Shown here in pieces: positions 35,512 through 44,382 of a stretch of DNA of 64,000 nt (its first letter is position 1; each line of letters begins with the position of its first letter). The DNA lies in NCBI GenBank assembly GCA_947088865.1, contig CAMUHY010000001.1, positions 372,001 to 436,000 on the forward strand, written 5' to 3'. The stretch is from an uncultured Eubacterium sp. (GTDB lineage: Bacteria; Bacillota; Clostridia; Lachnospirales; Lachnospiraceae). Below the pieces are notes generated by a model. That model had not been told where the DNA came from. It saw nothing but the letters and a program-made list of their open reading frames with translations, and made no database searches. A program made the position numbers and the translations under genes.

Positions 35512-37476
35512 TTAATCAATGGCATAAACAATTCTTGATGCTTGCGCTCCTGCACACTGCTGTGCCCAAGTCCTAGCATCCACTGCACTTCTTGTATCAT
35601 AGCCATAATTGCTGATTGGTCTCCATGAAGTTGGACCTGTCTTTAAATCCGTCACAGAGCTTGTCAAAACAGAATCTGTATCTGTAAACGAACCTACGCC
35701 ATGGTCATCTACCACACACCCTGCATAGCTTCCTTTATCAAAATAGTTCTTTTCTGAATAAATATTGCAGCCTGTGTATGGAGTATAACCCAGATTAAAT
35801 CCATAGATATAATTGTTGTAGCAATGGAAATAACCATAACGCATCAATCCTGGCGCGCGTGTATAATTATTATAAAAATAATTATTCGCAATGGTCATAC
35901 GTGGATAACCATCATATGTACCTACACCATCTTCTTCTGGATACCCCAGAATCAATCCATATTTATGTCCGCCAAAATAGCAGCCTGTCACAGAAACATA
36001 ATCTGCTTTCAGTCCCACATACATATGTTTGTCTACATCCGTACTTGTCATACTGGTATGACCAGTAAAGGTACAATGGTCAACCCAAAAATTATTTCCA
36101 TTAGAAATATACATTTGAATATCATCATTCGCATTTTTACTTGCATCATGTTTAAATGTAATATTCTTAAAAATCACATTGCCTGAACTGCTGATACATC
36201 TAAAATGAATATTATTTAATGTACCTGAGCCAAACTTACCAATAAATGTCTTATTTTTGCCTACGGTTACTTTTGTAAGGTCTGTTGCTGAAATATTTGC
36301 ATTAATAACAATCGTATAAGGTGTAGAGCCTGAAGCATATTTTTGTAAATCGCTTATATTGGATACATAAACAACTGTTCCTAAAACACCTCCTGTTACA
36401 GATGCCTTCTCTTGGTTGCTCATATTCTTGCAATAACCTGCAAAACCTTCAGCACCATGTGCATTAAATCGAAAATTCTGTGCTGCACCACCGCTGTAAC
36501 TGCTCAATTGATAACTTCCATTTGAGAGTGTCAAAGCAAGATTTGTATTAGCATAGTTTACCACCTTATAATTTAGTGAATCACCATTGCTGTCGTTTTT
36601 AACTGCTACAATCTTCCAATACTGAGCATTGTTGTTAGCAACACCTGTCACAACGACAGAAGCGCCAGCTGAAGCGTTATTTCCAGTAGGTGCAAGCGCA
36701 TAACCGTTTGCTGCATTGATAATTTGATAATAATCTTCACCTTTTTTAACCAACTTCCACCTATTTGAAGCAGAACCTGTCGCATTTGATTTTACAGTAG
36801 CATTCAAAGAAGATGCTGTAACAAATGCGCCGTCGCTTGTAGAAACAAACTCCATAAGTTGGTCTGGATAACCGTCAGCATCGATTGCTGAAGAAACATT
36901 GCCTGAGCCTGAACCACCTGAAGGCCATTGTGCTTCCTCAAAATACCAAATCTGATTTGCTGCTCCTTTGTTTGTCCACTGAATTACGTTAGCGCCAGAT
37001 ACTTTACTTGCATTGGTTACATCAAGACAACTCTTATGTTCTGTAATTTCTGTTGTGATAGCATAACCATCTCCACTTGGCGTAATACCGAAATTTTGTG
37101 GTGAAAGACCATTATTTTCCCAAATCTGAATATTGGTTCCGCCCTCCACATTTCCGTATGTTACATCCAGTGAAACGCCACCTGTCATATCTGTTGCAGG
37201 GTGAAGTCGGAATGTGCCATTTGCATTCTTTTCCAAAACCCACCTTTGTCCAAGTGAACCTGTACCTGTTTTTTGGCATACATTTGCACCGTTAGCTGAT
37301 GAATCCCCTTCAACCGTAAGATACATTCCGCTGTTCTTGTTCTTAATGTAGTAAATTTTACCACTTTCTGGTGCAACTGCTGCTGCATGGACTTGTTCTC
37401 CTAAAATCCCCATTGTAGAAAGCACAAAGATAAGACTCATAAGAACTGCCATCAATCTTTTGCATTTTGAAGCCAT
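35512..37476 (-). CDS. Secreted pectate lyase (PL1) with two ricin-type lectin domains
   Basis: 654 residues. Signal peptide ends near VHAAA (residue 32). Two ricin-B-like/CBM13 regions lie at about 38-180 and 208-335 (QRWVLEKNANGTFRLHPATD; QIWYFEEAQWP; RWKLVKKGEDYYQIINAANG). The PL1 beta-helix follows: TVVYVSNISDLQKYAS, IFKNITFKHD, DDIQMYISNGNNFWVDHCTF, DKHMYVGLKADYVSVTGCYF, and the catalytic-region Arg in TRAPGLMRYGYFHCYNNYI. It cleaves polygalacturonate by beta-elimination with calcium. Monocistronic, with AAAGGGGG as ribosome site. Best direct evidence for a pectin-using lifestyle. Confidence 0.92.
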   Translation of the reverse strand: MASKCKRLMAVLMSLIFVLSTMGILGEQVHAAAVAPESGKIYYIKNKNSGMYLTVEGDSSANGANVCQKTGTGSLGQRWVLEKNANGTFRLHPATDMTGGVSLDVTYGNVEGGTNIQIWENNGLSPQNFGITPSGDGYAITTEITEHKSCLDVTNASKVSGANVIQWTNKGAANQIWYFEEAQWPSGGSGSGNVSSAIDADGYPDQLMEFVSTSDGAFVTASSLNATVKSNATGSASNRWKLVKKGEDYYQIINAANGYALAPTGNNASAGASVVVTGVANNNAQYWKIVAVKNDSNGDSLNYKVVNYANTNLALTLSNGSYQLSSYSGGAAQNFRFNAHGAEGFAGYCKNMSNQEKASVTGGVLGTVVYVSNISDLQKYASGSTPYTIVINANISATDLTKVTVGKNKTFIGKFGSGTLNNIHFRCISSSGNVIFKNITFKHDASKNANDDIQMYISNGNNFWVDHCTFTGHTSMTSTDVDKHMYVGLKADYVSVTGCYFGGHKYGLILGYPEEDGVGTYDGYPRMTIANNYFYNNYTRAPGLMRYGYFHCYNNYIYGFNLGYTPYTGCNIYSEKNYFDKGSYAGCVVDDHGVGSFTDTDSVLTSSVTDLKTGPTSWRPISNYGYDTRSAVDARTWAQQCAGAQASRIVYAID

Positions 37477-37873
37477 AATTTAATACCCCCTTTTTAAATA
37501 TTACTACAACATCATTGTAGCATTTTATAATGGCTATTTTAAATTTATCGTACATGTATTATAAAATCAATAACAATGTTTGATATTGTGCATTTTCTAT
37601 ATTTTATATAAAATTTATATTAATTTTTTGTATATTTTTACATAGTTTATCATTATTTAACCTTATCTGGGAACTTTTCACTTCTTAAAAAAGTATTTGT
37701 CTTATCTGTTTAAAAATTCTGTGAAGTGACAGATAAATATCTGCTTGACGACTCTTTCTTCATTTATGATATAATAATTTTGGCAAAAGCCGAGTTATAA
37801 AAGTTTGCTTTGGAAACTTTCGTTATTTTTTAATGTAATAATTACAACATTCCAATTACAAAAGGAGGAATTT
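37477..37873. other. AT-rich divergent promoter region
   Basis: About 400 bases between the pectate lyase and the glycosyltransferase, which are divergent. It contains a plus-strand promoter at 37745-37775 and a short inverted repeat AAAGTTTGC/AAACTTT near 37800 resembling the hairpin at 8445. No further gene is visible. Confidence 0.55.
37745..37775 (+). promoter_or_regulatory. Promoter-like boxes of the glycosyltransferase gene
   Basis: TTGACG and TATAAT are 19 bases apart, slightly long. They lie about 100 bases before the start codon. Confidence 0.5.
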
Positions 37874-38959
37874 ATGATTACGATATCTTTATGTATGATT
37901 GTTAAAAATGAAGAAAAAATATTATCTCGCTGTCTTGACTCTTATTCAGGGTTATTTGATGAAATAATTATTGTAGATACAGGTTCTACGGATAATACAA
38001 AAAATATTGCTTTAAAATATACCAATAAAATTTATGATTATCAATGGATAAACGATTTTTCCGATGCAAGAAATTATGCGTTTAGTCTATGTAACTGTCA
38101 GTATATTTTTAGCGCCGATGCTGACGAAGTTCTTGACGATACCAATCGCCTTGCGTTTTTGCAGCTAAAAGAAGCGCTTTTGCCCGAGATTGATATGGTA
38201 CAAATGAAATATATAAATATCGATAATATAAATTCCTATTATAACTGCAAAAAGGAGCTACGTCCAAAACTATTTAAACGACTGCGCACTTTTACTTGGA
38301 TTTCTCCTATTCACGAAACCGTACTATTAGAACCTGTTATTTATGACAGTGATATTGAAATTCTGCATATGCCTGAAACACTGCATACTAAGAGAGACTT
38401 TTCAATATTTGCAACAATTCTTGAACGCGGCGAACGATTAAAAAAATATGTTGTCTTGATGTTTTGTAAGGAAATGTATATAACGGCAACCCATGAAGAC
38501 CTCATTCAATATAAGCCTCTATTTTTACAATATATGACCGAATACACCGATAACGACTGTATGTTAGCGGTCAATTGTGTTCTTGCAAAAATGTGCCGTA
38601 TCACAAACGATATTAATAATTTTTTTAAGTATGCCTTAAAAAATATAGCAAGTGAAGCCTGCTCTGAAATTTGCATGGAAATTGGTGAATATTACTTTGA
38701 AGTCCAGGATTATGAGGAAGCTATCCTATGGTTTATCAATGCCGAAGGAGAGACTTCGAGCATACTTGATATTCATTCAGGAAATGATGCCCCTCTAAAC
38801 CGGCTATCAGACTGTTATGCCATCTTAGCTGAAATCATGACAAAACAATATCAAGATACAGGAAATGAAGAATGCCAAAATTTAGCAACCATTTACTATA
38901 ACAACAGTACACAATATCGTACTCAGGCACAAAATTGGAAAATGCCAGAAGAATTATAA
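37874..38959 (+). CDS. Family 2 glycosyltransferase with C-terminal helical (TPR-like) region
   Basis: 361 residues from MITISLCMIVKNEE, with AAAGGAGG 7 bases upstream; the frame opens 23 codons earlier. The GT-A domain has the nucleotide-sugar motif IIVDTGSTDNT, then FSDARNYAFSLC and the DxD-like YIFSADADEVLD. The C-terminal half is helical (EICMEIGEYYFEVQDYEEAILWFINAEG), as in SunS-like and flagellin- or peptide-modifying transferases. The acceptor is unknown. Single gene followed by element B copy 2, whose 13-bp hairpin likely terminates it. Confidence 0.85.
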   Translation: MITISLCMIVKNEEKILSRCLDSYSGLFDEIIIVDTGSTDNTKNIALKYTNKIYDYQWINDFSDARNYAFSLCNCQYIFSADADEVLDDTNRLAFLQLKEALLPEIDMVQMKYINIDNINSYYNCKKELRPKLFKRLRTFTWISPIHETVLLEPVIYDSDIEILHMPETLHTKRDFSIFATILERGERLKKYVVLMFCKEMYITATHEDLIQYKPLFLQYMTEYTDNDCMLAVNCVLAKMCRITNDINNFFKYALKNIASEACSEICMEIGEYYFEVQDYEEAILWFINAEGETSSILDIHSGNDAPLNRLSDCYAILAEIMTKQYQDTGNEECQNLATIYYNNSTQYRTQAQNWKMPEEL

Positions 38960-38966
38960 ATTTGCT

Positions 38967-39095
38967 AGTTAAGCGGATACTCACAATCCGCTACGATGCT
39001 TGCTTAAACCACCTAGCTACTATCGCAGCTTTTAGCAAGTTCCCCACTTATGCCTTTGCAGCATTGAAGTGGGGAACTTCCTTGATAAGGTTAAA
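38967..39095 (+). repeat. Interspersed element B, long copy 2 with 13-bp hairpin
   Basis: It begins AGTTAAGCGGATACTCACA, ATCCGCTACGATGCTTGCTT and ends CTTGATAAGGTTAAA, the ends shared with the copy at 57891. The interior differs and contains a perfect 13-bp hairpin, AAGTTCCCCACTT (39037-39049) with AAGTGGGGAACTT (39067-39079). It lies directly after the glycosyltransferase and could terminate transcription. Confidence 0.7.
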
Positions 39096-39120
39096 TTAAA
39101 CTTTCCTATAAAATTTATTA

Positions 39121-39525
39121 TTATGTGTTTTTTATAAAGGATAAGCGGCACTTAGGACACTTTATCTCAATTTTTCCCTTGCCTCTTGGCACTCTTATCT
39201 TTTGCCTGCAACTTGGACATTTAAAAATTTTGTGTGTTTTTTGGTCTTTGCATCGTGCTTTAAATTGATTAAAACGCCCTAAAAATTTATAACGTATATT
39301 TAAATAGGTCTGATTTTCGCTGTATCGCTTTGATATATTTTTTGAAAAAATCCTAAAATAAGAATAAAACAAAAAAACTAATGCTAAACTGTATAATAAA
39401 GTACTACGCCAAAATAAAGTTATGATAAGTAAGAGAAGCGATATAAACATCAATAATTTTGAAAAGTGGTCTACTCCATATCTTCCCTGCGCAAATTTAG
39501 TAAGTTTTTCTCTAAATTTATTCAT
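39121..39525 (-). CDS. Small membrane protein with C-terminal zinc ribbon
   Basis: 134 residues. Two membrane helices lie at about 22-60 (LLMFISLLLLIITLF, LLYSLALVFLFYSYF). A basic loop follows, and the C-terminus is a zinc ribbon, CPSCRQKIRVPRGKGKIE then CPKCRLSF. The topology suggests the ribbon is cytoplasmic. Such proteins occur widely in Lachnospiraceae without known function. Probably monocistronic. Confidence 0.75.
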   Translation of the reverse strand: MNKFREKLTKFAQGRYGVDHFSKLLMFISLLLLIITLFWRSTLLYSLALVFLFYSYFRIFSKNISKRYSENQTYLNIRYKFLGRFNQFKARCKDQKTHKIFKCPSCRQKIRVPRGKGKIEIKCPKCRLSFIKNT

Positions 39526-39667
39526 AATTTCCCCTTCTTAAACTCTATGAAATATATTTAGATAATAATGAACTATCCACATATGAAATGCAATTAAAAA
39601 ATTATTAAAATTTATTATATTTATACGAATGAATTGGCATATATATGCAGTGAAAAAGCTCTATATT

Positions 39668-40207
39668 TTAATCTAGTACATTATAAATAGTACCTTCCAT
39701 ATCTTTCCAATAAAATTTATCGGTCAATATCATATAACTTGGACAACTCCCTTCTTTTGGTATTGAAACAGAACCTGGATTAATATAGGTATAACCTTTT
39801 TTTATCTCATATTTTGGCACATGCGTATGTCCGCATACAAGATAATCCCCTTGTGCTAAAGCAGGCATATTTTTTTCATCCAGCTTATGCCCATGTACCA
39901 ATACAAGATGTCTGTCATTTACATATATATGGGCTTGTTGACATAAAATATTAAAATCAAGCACCATCTGGTCTACTTCGGTATCACAGTTTCCCTGAAC
40001 ACAGACAATTTTATTTTTTATTGAATTGAACATCCCGATAACTTCCTTTGGCGCATATTCTCTTGGAAGGTCATTGCGTGGTCCATGATACAAAATATCC
40101 CCCAATAACAGAAGTAAATCCGCTTCTTCTGCAAAAAATCGTTCCATTAATTTTTTGCAAAAATATGCTGAACCGTGAATATCTGAAGCAATCATTATTT
40201 TTTTCAT
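39668..40207 (-). CDS. yfcE: YfcE-family metallophosphoesterase
   Basis: 179 residues. The two-metal motifs are complete: DIHGS, GDILYHGP, GNCDTE, HGH and GHTHVPKY. The family hydrolyses phosphodiesters in vitro with manganese; the natural substrate is uncertain. The ATG is preceded by GTAGAAATGAGGAAAAT, another instance of the AGAAATGAGGA ribosome-site motif found at the 3' end of repeat element A. Confidence 0.9.
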   Translation of the reverse strand: MKKIMIASDIHGSAYFCKKLMERFFAEEADLLLLLGDILYHGPRNDLPREYAPKEVIGMFNSIKNKIVCVQGNCDTEVDQMVLDFNILCQQAHIYVNDRHLVLVHGHKLDEKNMPALAQGDYLVCGHTHVPKYEIKKGYTYINPGSVSIPKEGSCPSYMILTDKFYWKDMEGTIYNVLD

Positions 40208-40271
40208 ATTTTCCTCATTTCTACACTATTTTTTATATATGGTTTTTTCAGCTACCAAGCAGGAATAAATA

Positions 40272-41342
40272 TTATCCTTTTGACGAGCGCATTCGCAAGC
40301 CTTTAACAGCACTAAGAATATAATATGATAACACAATATTAATTGGCAGTTGTATTAAATTTTTTGCCATTCTTGCAGTAAAATAAAACATAAATCCTTT
40401 TCCGTACATAATCGATGCCCAATATGTTCCCATCAAAATATTTACAAGAATTGTATCAAATGTAAGACATATTGCCACTCGAATAAAATAACTCATATCA
40501 ACGGCATGTTTTCTTTGAAGTATTACCATTTTTACAATAACAAATGCTATCATCAATCCAACAACACAATAAAAACCCCAATTGCCTACCGTTGTTTTTT
40601 TATCGGTGTAAATAGCAAGCACAGCAGCAAATGTACATGACACTGAAAGAATAAGCGATATAATATTAAAATGAAAAATGGACAATACCACCAGACAAAC
40701 CATCAAAATGGACAAAATAATTGCTAGGATTGCAACATTTTTGGTATTTCCAGTCAAATCCGACATCATATAATCCAATCCATTTCCCTGTGCAATCACA
40801 CTGCCGCTATCTTTGTCAATAACCGTTGCCATTGGAGCAAAGCAAAGACACAACAATCCTATACTTGGCAAAACAAAACTAAAAATATCAAGAACCCAAT
40901 CAAACGGTTGTTTTTTTGTTTTGTCTTCTTCTAAACCATTTATATTGCCCTGTTCTTTATCTTTTTTTGACAACCTTTTTGAAGATATATTTTTTACATT
41001 TACCTTATCAGGAAATTTATTATAAAAAAATATTCCATAAATCATGCCTGCCATCGCAGCATTTAATGTCCAACCCGGAAAATAACCGCCCACTGGTTTT
41101 AAAATAAACTGAACAATATCACCTATTCCGCCGCAGACAAATCCTATAACAGGTCCAAATAAACAGCCTGTCACTACATTGGTAATAAATGATAAGGAAA
41201 TTCTTAGGGATGTTGTTACTTGAACAGAGACAACCATTGCTAAAATGGTGTGAACTGCCACTAAAAGCGCAGCAGTAATAACAGAATTTAAATTTTTAAA
41301 TTCTTTAGCAGAGGAGGTGAACAGTAAAATAAATTTTTTCAT
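40272..41342 (-). CDS. folT: Folate-type ECF transporter S component (FolT-like) with a large membrane insertion
   Basis: 356 residues against about 170-200 for usual FolT. Residues 18-112 match the family N-half (NSVITAALLVAVHTIL, RISLSFITNVVTGCLFGPV, GGIGDIVQFILKPVGGYFPG). Residues about 279-350 match the C-half (DTILVNILMGTYWAS, YGKGFMFYFTARMAKNLIQL). Between them lies a charged linker (113-148) and about four extra membrane helices (150-276) not typical of the family. It binds folates with the energy-coupling module encoded elsewhere. A tetrahydrofolate riboswitch lies upstream in its leader, which supports the substrate assignment. Confidence 0.85.
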   Translation of the reverse strand: MKKFILLFTSSAKEFKNLNSVITAALLVAVHTILAMVVSVQVTTSLRISLSFITNVVTGCLFGPVIGFVCGGIGDIVQFILKPVGGYFPGWTLNAAMAGMIYGIFFYNKFPDKVNVKNISSKRLSKKDKEQGNINGLEEDKTKKQPFDWVLDIFSFVLPSIGLLCLCFAPMATVIDKDSGSVIAQGNGLDYMMSDLTGNTKNVAILAIILSILMVCLVVLSIFHFNIISLILSVSCTFAAVLAIYTDKKTTVGNWGFYCVVGLMIAFVIVKMVILQRKHAVDMSYFIRVAICLTFDTILVNILMGTYWASIMYGKGFMFYFTARMAKNLIQLPINIVLSYYILSAVKGLRMRSSKG

Positions 41343-41633
41343 AAAATAACCATGCCTTTCTTGTGTATATTTATTTTGTGATATTTAAGGCAAAACAAAC
41401 AAATATAATGTTATTTATAAAACATATTTATTGTTATTTGCTTAACCTATTTATATGAGCAATAGCCCTACATAAATAGTTCACAAATCAAATACTCTCT
41501 GTGTTTTTGGTGGATATCAATCTTTGCCGCACTTGTCAATATACCAAACAGCTAAAGACTGTAATACCAAGCATACGGCTTATGATAAATATGCACAAAA
41601 AACACATTATAACACTTGTAAGACAGATTATGT
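41343..41633. other. folT leader between riboswitch and start codon
   Basis: About 290 bases of AT-rich leader. A minus-strand imperfect hairpin at about 41384-41426 (AACAATAAATATGTT with AACATTATATTTGTT) precedes a TGTTTTG stretch. A weaker hairpin directly after the riboswitch, near 41600-41634, ends in TTTTTT. Either could be the expression platform terminator. No gene is supported here. Confidence 0.45.
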
Positions 41634-41732
41634 AGCAGCGGGATGCGAACAATGTACCGCAAGAAAACTTTTCGTCCCAATGTCAACTCCCTGTTCATCA
41701 GGCACTTAACGCACATCATTCTACTCTGCTCA
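41634..41732 (-). ncRNA. Tetrahydrofolate (THF) riboswitch
   Basis: On the minus strand the RNA begins with AGCAG then AGTAG (conserved), and has AATGATGTGCGTTAAGTG, which carries the GCGTTAAGTG block of the class. It ends with TGCGGTACATTGTTCGCATC and CCGCTGCT. AGCAG pairs with CTGCT (P1). AATGATGT pairs with ACATTGTT over eight positions, counting G-U pairs (P2). The match to the known folate aptamer is by memory of its consensus. It lies in the leader of the folT-like gene, the expected target. Confidence 0.85.
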
Positions 41733-41752
41733 TTTTATTTTTTCACATGAAT

Positions 41753-41781
41753 AGTATATACTTATCTATCTTTATTGTAAA
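41753..41781 (-). promoter_or_regulatory. Promoter of the THF riboswitch-folT transcript
   Basis: TTTACA and TATACT are 17 bases apart on the minus strand. They overlap the last codons of the licD-like gene, so transcription would start about 15 bases before the aptamer. Confidence 0.7.
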
Positions 41782-42748
41782 GAAATATTTTTTCATTGAT
41801 TAAATTATCAAGCTCCCCTTCTTTTAATTGAATATGAAATTCAGCCTCTATAACTTTTGCTAACTCCACCTCTTGTTTCTTATAAAATGGATAATCATGC
41901 GAGCTGTCAGCGCGTATAGGCGTCATATAATCATCGGAATACTTAATTCTTAATATACCGTCAAATCCGACAGGCACAGGAATGGTAGTATGTTCAAAAG
42001 GCATCTGTATTGCGCTTTCATACCATTCTTTTTTTGCATGATAATCCCATCCCATTGCAAAATCAATCATAGAACATACCTCATCACCATCGTTGTCTGT
42101 ATATAATGCACTGACTTCATCAACCATTTTTTTTAACTCATGAAACAATCGATTTTTCTTATTTATTTTAAATCCAGACAATTCTTCCAACTTATGAAGA
42201 ATATTGATAACCGAATTATCATACGGCGGATTTTCAGGAATACTTGCAGCGGTTGTCATAATTAAATGAATTATTTGATTTTGATAATCTGATTTTTTTT
42301 GCTCTCTTGGAATATAGTCAATTGGAAAAATATCTACACCAACTACATAAGGGCAATAATGAAATCGTTTAAGATACGCCTCATCAAAATTCATACTTCT
42401 TCCAGATATCACTCTGGCTTTTACATTGTCATGGCTTATATCATTATAAATGCTTTTCAACTCAAAATATTGTGCTAATTCAGACGGAGCAACTTCCAAA
42501 AATTTTTGATAATCTCCCCGTAACATACCAATATCCAAATCATCATCCCATGGGATAAAACCATGATGTCTTACTGCCCCAAGCAATGTCCCCCAATCAG
42601 CAAAAAATGGTATTTGATGCAAAGCACAAACGCGCTTAATTTCTTCAAGAACTTCTATCTGTGCTGCCCACGCTCTTTTCATTTTAGACTCAATATAAAA
42701 GCCCTCTCTTGTCTCACCTTCAAAATACGAATCCTCATATTGTATCAC
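41762..42748 (-). CDS. LicD-family phosphotransferase, GTG start
   Basis: 328 residues starting at GTG (42748), which has GGGAG 7 bases upstream. The LicD core reads FADWGTLLGAVRHHGFIPWD then DDLDIGMLRGDY, with the nucleotidyltransferase-fold Asp residues (DDDLD). LicD proteins transfer phosphocholine or related phospho-groups to cell-surface glycans. Upstream are two degenerate copies of the element A 3' end (CAGAAATG). The glycan target is not evident from the neighbourhood. Confidence 0.85.
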   Translation of the reverse strand: MIQYEDSYFEGETREGFYIESKMKRAWAAQIEVLEEIKRVCALHQIPFFADWGTLLGAVRHHGFIPWDDDLDIGMLRGDYQKFLEVAPSELAQYFELKSIYNDISHDNVKARVISGRSMNFDEAYLKRFHYCPYVVGVDIFPIDYIPREQKKSDYQNQIIHLIMTTAASIPENPPYDNSVINILHKLEELSGFKINKKNRLFHELKKMVDEVSALYTDNDGDEVCSMIDFAMGWDYHAKKEWYESAIQMPFEHTTIPVPVGFDGILRIKYSDDYMTPIRADSSHDYPFYKKQEVELAKVIEAEFHIQLKEGELDNLINEKIFLYNKDR

Positions 42749-42882
42749 GATATTTCTCCCTTATGACTTTTTATCCATTTCTGCACAAAAAAATTTTCTA
42801 CATTTATAAAATTCTCATTTCTGCACTGCTTTATTGCACAAAAAACAAAATTTTAATGTTCACTCTTTTATTTACATAAAAA

Positions 42883-42928
42883 AGCTGCCTGAACCTCGTT
42901 GAAAAAAATTTTCATCAAGTTGGCAGCT
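42883..42928 (-). terminator. Terminator after the acidic-tail protein gene
   Basis: AGCTGCC/GGCAGCT with an inner AACTTGATGAAAA/TTTTCAACGAGGTT pairing is followed by TTTTTTATG on the minus strand, 10 bases past the stop codon. Confidence 0.85.
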
Positions 42929-42938
42929 CTTCACTTTT

Positions 42939-43676
42939 TTAATCGTCTAATTCGTCTAACTCTTGTACTTCAAGTTCCTCTGCGCCATAAGGTTCTACTG
43001 CTATGGCTACATCAATATCATCATTGTTATTGCTATCTTCCTCATCACTACTATCATCATCATCTTTTTCAACGGCTACGGTCACATCAAAATCATCTTT
43101 TTCTTCACTGATAACTGTTTTATCTACCTTAGGCGTTACTGTATTGTCAACGACAACTTCAAATTCTTCATTATCTGAAATATCTTCAAAATCATCTTCA
43201 TCGTCCACATAAAAATTAACAGGCACTACTTCAATATTGCTGCAAACTGCCTTTCCTATAATATAAACGGTGTGTATACCTTCCTCTTCAACATTCTCAA
43301 CAAGATTGCGCATACCGCTTGCTGTTCTTGTTATATCACAGGCAGCATTCACTCCTTCTGGAAGAATAATTGTCAGACTGCTTGCAGTGCTTGTAAAGTT
43401 AATATATACATCTTTCTCAAAGGCAGCAAGCCCTAAATCGACAACAATATTTGAAGAAACTGCCTTAATCTCACAGCCAGTAAATTCTTCATCCTCAACT
43501 TCAATCACTTTCTTTTCAAATAAAGCATTATACTTTTTTACTTCCTCGCCAACACTGTCGGCTTCCTCTTGAGCATAGGTTTCTTTTGCTGTCTTATATT
43601 TACTGTAAGCTACCTTTGAGGCAACACCCAATGCACCCAAACATACGATTGTTTTTGCCAATTTTTTCTTTGCCAT
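42939..43676 (-). CDS. Protein with DUF4097-like domain and long acidic tail
   Basis: 245 residues from the ATG at 43676 (GGAGG 10 bases upstream). A short hydrophobic N-terminus (KTIVCLGALGVASKVAYS) could be a weak membrane anchor. Residues about 45-155 (VIEVEDEEFTGCEIKAVSSN, VYINFTSTASSLTIILPEGV) resemble the beta-helical repeat of LiaF/DUF4097-type proteins. Residues 165-245 are extremely acidic, with runs such as EKDDDDSSDEEDSNNNDD. Function unknown; the tail may bind cations or basic partners. The same composition makes spurious open frames on the other strand. Confidence 0.68.
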   Translation of the reverse strand: MAKKKLAKTIVCLGALGVASKVAYSKYKTAKETYAQEEADSVGEEVKKYNALFEKKVIEVEDEEFTGCEIKAVSSNIVVDLGLAAFEKDVYINFTSTASSLTIILPEGVNAACDITRTASGMRNLVENVEEEGIHTVYIIGKAVCSNIEVVPVNFYVDDEDDFEDISDNEEFEVVVDNTVTPKVDKTVISEEKDDFDVTVAVEKDDDDSSDEEDSNNNDDIDVAIAVEPYGAEELEVQELDELDD

Positions 43677-43735
43677 ATACGCAAATCCTCCTACATTATA
43701 ATAATGTATTATTTTACCATAATTAAAACAAAATA

Positions 43736-44377
43736 TCAATTTTTTTGTCGCTGTCGTTGTTCATAGGAAAATGTACAGCCACAATAATCTTGTCTATATA
43801 AATGATATAGACTTGAAAGTTGTATAGACCTTTTATACCCTTCCTTCTTTTTAAAATCCGACAAAAGATACGAAACTTTATATTGTTTTCCCAGTGCTAA
43901 TCCAATTTCATTGAGCTTATAACTATTTTTTAACGGACTTATCGTGAGTGTCGTTGTAAAATAGTCCATATTCATCTGCTTTGCCAAACGAGCAGTCTTT
44001 TCAAGTCTCATTCGATAACAGATAAAACAACGCTCGCCGCCTTCCAAACAATCCTCATACCCTTTTACTTTATCCAAAAATAAATCTGGCTCATAATCGC
44101 CCTCAATAAAATTCACTTTATGAACAGCCGGAAATTCACGAATAAAACGCTGCTGTTCTTCCACTCTTTTTTTATATTCTTCATTGGCGGATATATTGGG
44201 ATTATAATAAAAAACAACAATATTAAAATATCTTGATAAATATTCAATCACATAACTGCTGCAAGGCGCACAGCAACTATGAAGCAAAAGAGAAGGCACA
44301 CGCCCTTCATTTGTCAATTGTTCAAGCAATTGCTCCAATTCTTTTTGAAAATTTCGCTGTAAAAATGGTACTGCCAT
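43736..44377 (-). CDS. queH: Epoxyqueuosine reductase QueH
   Basis: 213 residues. Cysteine motifs of the DUF208/QueH family are complete: LHSCCAPCSSYV (vicinal Cys pair), then CFICYRMR and YCGC near the C-terminus. Fe-S and metal sites at these cysteines reduce epoxyqueuosine to queuosine in tRNA anticodons. The gene lies 5 bases after hisC (stop 44383) and its ribosome site is in the hisC end (AAATGAGGATTAA), so the two are probably translated together. Confidence 0.93.
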   Translation of the reverse strand: MAVPFLQRNFQKELEQLLEQLTNEGRVPSLLLHSCCAPCSSYVIEYLSRYFNIVVFYYNPNISANEEYKKRVEEQQRFIREFPAVHKVNFIEGDYEPDLFLDKVKGYEDCLEGGERCFICYRMRLEKTARLAKQMNMDYFTTTLTISPLKNSYKLNEIGLALGKQYKVSYLLSDFKKKEGYKRSIQLSSLYHLYRQDYCGCTFSYEQRQRQKN

Positions 44378-44382
44378 ACATT

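Noticed and set aside
38960-39120. tRNA-like fold in element B copy 2
   Set aside because: Hairpins do not give an acceptor, anticodon and T-arm set; sequence is shared with other element B copies.
42899-43572. Several plus-strand open frames rich in Ser and His
   Set aside because: They are antisense shadows of the acidic tail (GAT/GAA codons) of the minus-strand gene and have no ribosome sites.
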